Source: Zoroaster sp. YZ-2022
Lineage: Eukaryota; Echinodermata; Asteroidea; Forcipulatida; Zoroasteridae
Direction: 5' to 3'
NCBI GenBank assembly: GCA_029582265.1
Contig: CM055828.1
Coordinates: 18,033,728 to 18,097,727, forward strand
DNA length: 64,000 nt
Shown here: piece after piece, positions 59,000-64,000 of the stretch
Layout: the number at the start of each line of letters is the position of its first letter
Position numbering within the stretch: position 1 is the first letter of the stretch
Made by a program: the position numbers and the translations under genes
The notes under the pieces: model-generated
Databases searched by the model: none
The model's input: only the letters and a program-made list of their open reading frames with translations
What the model was told of the DNA's origin: nothing

Positions 59000-59940
59000 T
59001 ATCTTTTCACCATGCAAATCTACAAATCTTAATTTAGAATTACTACAACTATTGTTGAAAGAGAAGCCAAATAATTAAAAGGAATAAGTTCACAATGTGT
59101 TCCATGTCTTTGCGAAGTCTTAGAAGCATAAACAAAAATAATATTATGTAATGGAAAAGGTGTTTTAAAGAAACCAATGTCAAATTAAGAAAATAATTAT
59201 TTTATTCATTATCGTCTGTACTAATTAAAATATTTGAATCATTGTTATACAATTTAATTAAAACATTGTATGAACGGGAAATTATTAAAATTAAAATGTT
59301 AACCATATACAATGAAATAAAAGGTTGAAGTATAATATTCACAGACCAGTTTTGAATTATTTATCTTGACTCATTCAAATGATTGAAAACCAAAAGGGGA
59401 TATAGGAACGGGTGACTAATCTGGCTTACCTCAGGATCCAGCATTGGAAGTGAAGAAGAAAATTCCTTTCTAACTTGCTGGTTTGTTATAATTGGTATAT
59501 GGTAATTTTAAATCCCGTTAAAATCTTACTTGTTAGTTTAACTTGTTCTATCGGCAAAGAGAATAATGCTATTTTTAAAGGGTCTTTTAAATAAGTTTTA
59601 TTTCAAATCAAAATTCTGTATCAATGCTAACACCATATTCGACTTCTTAAATGCCAGGATTTCAGAGCTTTGGAGGAGGGGCAAACTTTGTTGGAGGTAA
59701 ATTTACCGAAACAAAAAACTAAAATGAACAGACAAATTATGTCAATCAGAAATACCAATAAGTTTGTGAATTAACCGACAGACACAATTTTGCCAACGAG
59801 CGGGGACGGCAGCCTTTTACCCCCACTACAAATGAGTGATGTTTACAGTTTGTGTGCATTTGCACGGTTGAGGTGTGCATTACAATTGATAACATTTTTA
59901 GTTAACAAAAATTGACATGATCAGGCCTGGGCCTTTGTGC
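59000..59940. other. No gene recognised
   Basis: AT-rich, short frames only. Confidence 0.4.
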
Positions 59941-60734
59941 GTTTTTAACATCCATATCACTATTTATGTTGTTAATTCATATATTGGGCAAGAAAACTTA
60001 CAAGGTAAAACTAGTTATTCCCAGAATGCATTAAAAGTGGTCACATGACTAAAGTGTGTACAGCAGCTAACAATTTAAACTATCCAGAAGCTGAAAGAAA
60101 TATCCTCATAAAACTTCATTTTATAGTTTTTAAGAGACCAGTGTGAAAAATTCAATTGTACCGTAAGGGTATTAAGGAGTGGGTCAAATTTATTCCTCAA
60201 TACACGACACAATGCACAAACATATTGAAATAATTGCAATCCCCCTTGTTGATAGACCAAGTCCATTGTTCCAGAGTCCCAGAGAGTTTAATAATAGGCC
60301 TACATGTCTTATTATTTTCCTTTATAAGACCTTTACTACGTTAATTTAAAACATTCAAATTAATGAACAAACATATCACTAGTGCGCAACAATACCAAAC
60401 GAATTAAATTTTAACCCACTATAGGTGGGGTAAGCAAAATCTTTTTGCAACAATATGCTTTTTGAGTTTCAACTTGTGTATTGGTGTATGGAATATAGCT
60501 AGAAGTAGCTGTATTTATCGCGTAACAATTATTGTGATGAATGGGTTGTTCACATACAGAGACCCGTGCAGTTCTTCTTTTCTTGTCGTACATGCCCCAA
60601 TTGTTGTTACGGTAGCCTGCATGGAAGGCTCCTGCCAAATCACCCAACGTACAAAGACTGGTACGATATTTTTGGCAGGCTGCCTTTGCAAACCTCAGGT
60701 TATTTGATGAAAACGTCTCTTTTGTCATACAGAT

Positions 60735-61175
60735 GTGATCTGTGAAGGAAAAATGAGTTATATTCAAAGCATTTCAAATAAAATTATGTTTTTTAACAAT
60801 AATGCAATTGTACAAGGTACAGCCATGGGCACTAAGATGGCGCCCTCATACGCTAATCTGGTTATGTCCGACCTTGACAGATTGCTATCTTCTGCCCCCC
60901 ACCGCCCTCTAATATGGTGGATATTTATTGATGACATTTTCTCCAATTGGTGTGGTGGCCAAGATAGCCTAGGTGAATTCTTCAACTACATTAATTCATT
61001 CCATCCTACCATCATGTTCACTACTAACTACTCTCCTAATAGCGTGAACTTCCTAGACGTCACCATCAACAAATCCCCCCATGGCATCTCGACTGATGTC
61101 TACTGTAAACCAACTGACACTCATCAATACCTCCTTTCTGACAAGCACTGCAAAGAGGCTATTGCCCCCGTATAA
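60735..61175 (+). pseudogene. Reverse transcriptase fragment, Penelope-like family 2 copy B
   Basis: 146 codons. VQGTAMGTKMAPSYANLVM is the RT motif B region. WWIFIDDIFSNW keeps both catalytic aspartates (FIDD in place of YIDD), and SFHPTIMFT, NSVNFLDVTINK and DVYCKPTDTHQYLL follow. The fingers and motif A upstream are missing; the frame ends in a TAA after EAIAPV, and the next part lies in another frame after a ~60-base loss relative to copy A. Confidence 0.85.
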
Positions 61176-61257
61176 GACGTATCTGTTCCACTGATACCTT
61201 ATACAGGAGACGGTCGTCTGAACTGAGGCAACACCTTGTATCCCCCATAGCACCTTC

Positions 61258-61956
61258 TTGGCTACCCCGGGTAACAAGAAAACCTTTCCCAACAGAGCTC
61301 CCCTGGTCACTACTTATCACCCCACATTACCCAGACTTTTATCTATCGTAAATGATAACATGACTATTTTACACTCCTCTAACTGGTTGCGCTCAGCCAT
61401 CCGTGAGCCCTCTTTGATTGCTTTCCGTCGCCCCTGCAACCTCAGCGATATACTGGTTTGGGTTAGGCTCCCTAGCACCAACAGTGACCTTAACCTTACT
61501 GATCATGAGTCACAGGGGTGCTCTAATTGTACCCACTCGAGATGCAAAACCTGTTTGCATATCAAACCTGCTCAGAAGGTGAAAAGCCACAGTACTGGCC
61601 TCACCTTCAAAACTAAATCCCAGTGTGACACACCCAATGTTGTATATGTAATCTCATGTAAAAGATGTGCTATACAATATGTAGGAGTGACAAACACCAA
61701 ATTGTGTCTCTGTGATGTCTCCTCTGTGAAAACCAAAAAACCCTACCCTGTAGCAATCCACTTCTACACCCCTAATCATAGTATTGACGATGTTGAACGT
61801 TTTGTAATTGAAGCCTGCACTGGCGATGACATCGCAAACTTAGTGAGTCACACTGGATACATCAATTCCACACACTTCAACCATCTGGTCTTAACATCAA
61901 CCCAGGTATTACAAATAACACAGCTATTTTTTACTTATATCATTTCTATTACTTGA
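61258..61956 (+). pseudogene. Linker and GIY-YIG endonuclease part, Penelope-like family 2 copy B
   Basis: 232 codons in one open frame. After LVTTYHPTLPRL and LRSAIREPSLIAFRRPCNL comes the cysteine cluster CSNCTHSRCKTC, then NVVYVISCKRCAIQYVGVTN, the GIY-YIG core (VYV...YVG), followed by KPYPVAIHFYTPNHSIDD. In active PLE endonucleases YVGET.Q.LR.R is usual; here the Glu and Arg are replaced (YVGVTNTKLCLC), so nuclease activity is doubtful. It begins out of frame with the RT fragment. Confidence 0.8.
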
Positions 61957-62375
61957 TTTCATCCACTGCCTTGATATTTTTTTACCTTTATGTTACCATG
62001 TCATTATTTCTTTCCCACCTGTTCTCTGTTGCCACTTTTCTCTTTTAGGACAATTATAATCTAGCTAATTACACCCACACAACAACACCGCAATTTGTAT
62101 GGTGTTGACTCTTTTTGTTGTCATATCCCTGTGTGTGATCTTCAACTTATACCCTAACTTTACCACAAGCAGCTACATCTACCATGCAGCCCGTCCTATT
62201 ATGTGGCTCACTAATCCTTCCTTTGGTCACTTCCCACACTCCTATTGGCTTTGCTAGATTGGTGCCTATTTTTAATTGGCTACTATTTTCCTGCTTTTTT
62301 GGATACCTTCCAATGATCATTTGCTTACCATTTCCCCCTATAAATGGATGTGTTCTTATGTTTATATTTTGTCTA

Positions 62376-62414
62376 TGCCTCTGATGAAGGTCCGGTTTGG
62401 ATCGAAAGCTAAGG
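62376..62414 (+). ncRNA. Hammerhead-like motif of Penelope-like family 2
   Basis: CTGATGA at 62381-62387, stem II GGTCC/GGATC (one G-T pair, loop GGTTT) after one unpaired A, and GAAA at 62404-62407. GCCT before the core can pair with AGGC after it as helix I. Helix III would be a single A-T pair with a two-base loop, too small to judge, so self-cleavage is uncertain. Confidence 0.45.
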
Positions 62415-62729
62415 CCACCCTCCCTATTTAATTTATATATCATCAGGTCATCACATTGAGGTGATTGGTTACTACGACAATATTTAGAATGGCATTTTAA
62501 GTGAACATTATTGTCAAAACATTACCAGCGTATTTGATTTTATGTGTCAAATACAAATTTTCTAGTACAACCATAATGAACTCAACAGAGATTCCATGTT
62601 CGAATGCCCTGACCGGTTCTTACTGGGTAGCATTTATATCAAGCTCTTTCGACAAGAATGGTTTCAAAAATTGTATGAACTTCCCCTGAAATATACGAAA
62701 GCCCATTAGTGCCATCGCTGTTTTATTTT

Positions 62730-63030
62730 CGGGAGCAGTTATTTTTATTTTCCAGAGCAGTTATTTTTATTTTCAAGAGCAGTTATTTATATTTTCGAGA
62801 GCAGTTATTTTTATTTTCAAGAGGAGTTATTTATATTTTCAAGAGCAGTTATTTTTATTTTCAAGAGCAGTTATTTTTATTTTCAAGAGCAGCTATTTTT
62901 ATTTTCAAGAGCAGTTATTTTTATTTTCCAGAGCAGTTATTTTTCTTTTTAAGAGCAGCTATTTATATTTTCAAGAGCAGTTATTTATATTTTCCAGAAC
63001 AGTTATTTTTATTTTCAAGAAGCACATGTT
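62730..63030 (+). repeat. 22-bp tandem repeat array, left terminus of the integrase element
   Basis: About 13 copies of GAGCAGTTATTTTTATTTTC plus AA, with variants (TATATTTTC, GAGCAGC). It encodes only an artefactual Phe/Ser-rich peptide. The same unit occurs inverted at 63911-64000 on the other side of the integrase gene. Confidence 0.9.
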
Positions 63031-63042
63031 TCGGGCGGACGC

Positions 63043-63904
63043 CTAGCCTGTGCATGCAGTGTAGCTAGTGCATGCAGCTTGCATACATTCCTCAAAAGCC
63101 CAGCTGTAATACTGGGAGCAGTGTTTCCTCAGAATGCCCCACCAGAACTCAATGCGCTGGTTGCTCTGACTGCTTCCTTCGAGGAAGCTCCTCTCCCCTG
63201 CAAACGCATCTTGAGAGTTTCTTCTCAAGAACTGTTGCATCTGTCGAACAGAACTGTTTTCCGTTCCAGCGTCGCCCCGAAGTAGTCCAGGACAACCTAC
63301 TTTGTTTCTCACAGTTTCCATGAAATACCCCGCAATAACGCCAGCGTCACTATTTGTCAGAGAGGCTTCAAGCCAGAGGATCTGTCTTGAATACCCGTCG
63401 ATACATCCGTTAATACAAACCCCGTAAGGCTTTAGTTTGTCATAAGAGTCCAGGTGCCGCACAAAGTTTGGGCCTCTTCCGTTGTATGTCCTTCTCTGTA
63501 GCCGCCGCCGCCTTCTTTGCTCGATTCCCTCTGGGTGTAGTCCCAGAAGATGGCGCACTGTTTTTCGGTTAACCAGAATTCCATTCTGAAGGCATCTCAG
63601 GTGCATCCACCGGTAACCACAAAGTTGCCCTGCATGAGGTACTCAACTGCCCTTCTATAAAACATGCAACATCAACGATGTCTGTTTGGTGTTTTCGGCG
63701 ATAAAGTTCTCGCAATTTACGGTTTAGGTTACGCTTGCTGATAAAAATATTATGATTAGAAACATGTGAAGCAATTATTTCGTCATAATTAAGTCCTAAA
63801 CTAAAGTAACGCCTAATCAAATGCAGACTCCGTGCGTCCGAAGCCGCCGCAGCCATGGATGATGATGGCTTCCGGAAATCGAACAGCTGCTTCAAAAAAG
63901 ACAA
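63043..63904 (-). pseudogene. Integrase-core (DDE) transposase, one frameshift
   Basis: The N-terminal part (63904 to about 63633) has a helix-turn-helix-like region (LIRRYFSLGLNYDEIIASHV, then ISKRNLNRKLREL). A frameshift near 63633 moves to the frame GYRWMHLRCLQNGILVNRK, LLGLHPEGIEQRRRRRLQRR. The catalytic core is complete: HLDSYDKLKPYG (first Asp), GCIDGYSRQILWLEAS, LLRGDAGTEN (second Asp) and NQRIEFWWGILRK (Glu). This matches a family of rve-type proteins widespread in animal genomes, usually labelled integrase core domain. Its transposon superfamily is not certain to me. The frameshift may be real decay or a base error. The gene nearly fills the space between the two inverted 22-bp arrays. 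Confidence 0.85.
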
Positions 63905-63910
63905 AAATAA

Positions 63911-64000
63911 AGCTGCTTGAAAATAAAAATAACTGCTCTTGAAAATAAAAATAACTGCTCTCGAAAATAAAAATAACTGCTCTCGAAAATATAAATAACT
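63911..64000 (-). repeat. 22-bp tandem repeat array, right terminus (runs off the window)
   Basis: At least four copies of the complement of the 62730-63030 unit (plus strand GAAAATAAAAATAACTGCTC), placed directly upstream of the integrase start. The window ends inside it. Confidence 0.9.

Larger units (their letters stand above)
59945..62695 (+). mobile_element. Penelope-like element, family 2, copy B
   Basis: Longer copy of the element at 43830-46140. Contains the RT fragment, linker and GIY-YIG region, an extra ~510 bases (about 61894-62406) and a hammerhead-like motif. The element ends just before the 22-bp repeat array at 62730, so the two mobile elements abut. Confidence 0.8.

Noticed and set aside
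60411..60767. 118-codon minus-strand frame, also at 44297-44647
   Set aside because: Open in both copies, but antisense to the Penelope-like element, with an overlapping plus-strand frame. No recognisable domain; the two copies are near-identical DNA, so openness carries little weight.
62709..63068. 119-codon Phe/Ser-rich frame
   Set aside because: By-product of the 22-bp tandem repeat forming the transposon end.

Overview
The window looks like repeat-dense nuclear DNA from a metazoan, most likely a marine invertebrate. It is AT-rich, and I found no intact host gene in it. Recognisable coding sequence belongs to retroelements (three Penelope-like families and one APE-type LINE) and to one DDE/integrase-type DNA transposon. 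There are tRNA-derived SINE-like pieces, minisatellites and two runs of exactly 500 N, as in a scaffolded draft assembly. I cannot fix the phylum; an invertebrate deuterostome is only a guess.

Layout. Bases 584-17932 (contig 1) are a head-to-tail array of a ~4.9 kb unit (L1, L2, L3). Each unit holds the 3' part of a hAT-like element, a stretch of SINE flank, a Penelope-like ORF lacking its polymerase core, a hammerhead ribozyme, a ~0.9 kb tail and a ~42-copy 13/14-bp minisatellite. In L2 the Penelope ORF is split at a TA by a 6.2 kb composite element (7755-13965): three copies of a GC-rich 190-bp inverted-repeat element alternate with five copies of a 1.13 kb segment carrying two divergent tRNA-like sequences. 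Contig 2 (18433-43247) opens with ~6 kb of dispersed repeats and anonymous AT-rich DNA. From about 25.7 kb to its right end it is a reverse-complement, error-rich copy of contig 1 (R4, R3, R2, R1). R2 has the same TA insertion, but with only one 1.1 kb segment between two 190-bp elements. The arms may be a real giant inverted duplication or a second haplotype placed in inverted orientation.

Contig 3 (43748-64000) has two copies of a second Penelope-like family (about 43.8-46.1 and 59.9-62.7 kb) with a GIY-YIG endonuclease region, a degenerate ~80-bp tandem repeat (46.5-47.2 kb), dispersed elements rich in the GAGTCC hexamer, a 5'-truncated LINE (52.9-55.2 kb, minus) lying between inverted repeats, a third Penelope remnant (56.7-57.8 kb), a hairpin MITE (58.9 kb), and at the right edge an integrase-type transposon whose inverted ends are arrays of a 22-bp repeat.

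How it fits together: the window is a record of nested insertion (SINE, then hAT-like element into it; Penelope, then TA-targeted composite into it), followed by tandem and inverted amplification of the whole nest. The best leads are the hammerhead ribozymes in the Penelope copies, the TA-bounded composite element with divergent tRNA-like segments, and the integrase element with minisatellite-like inverted ends.
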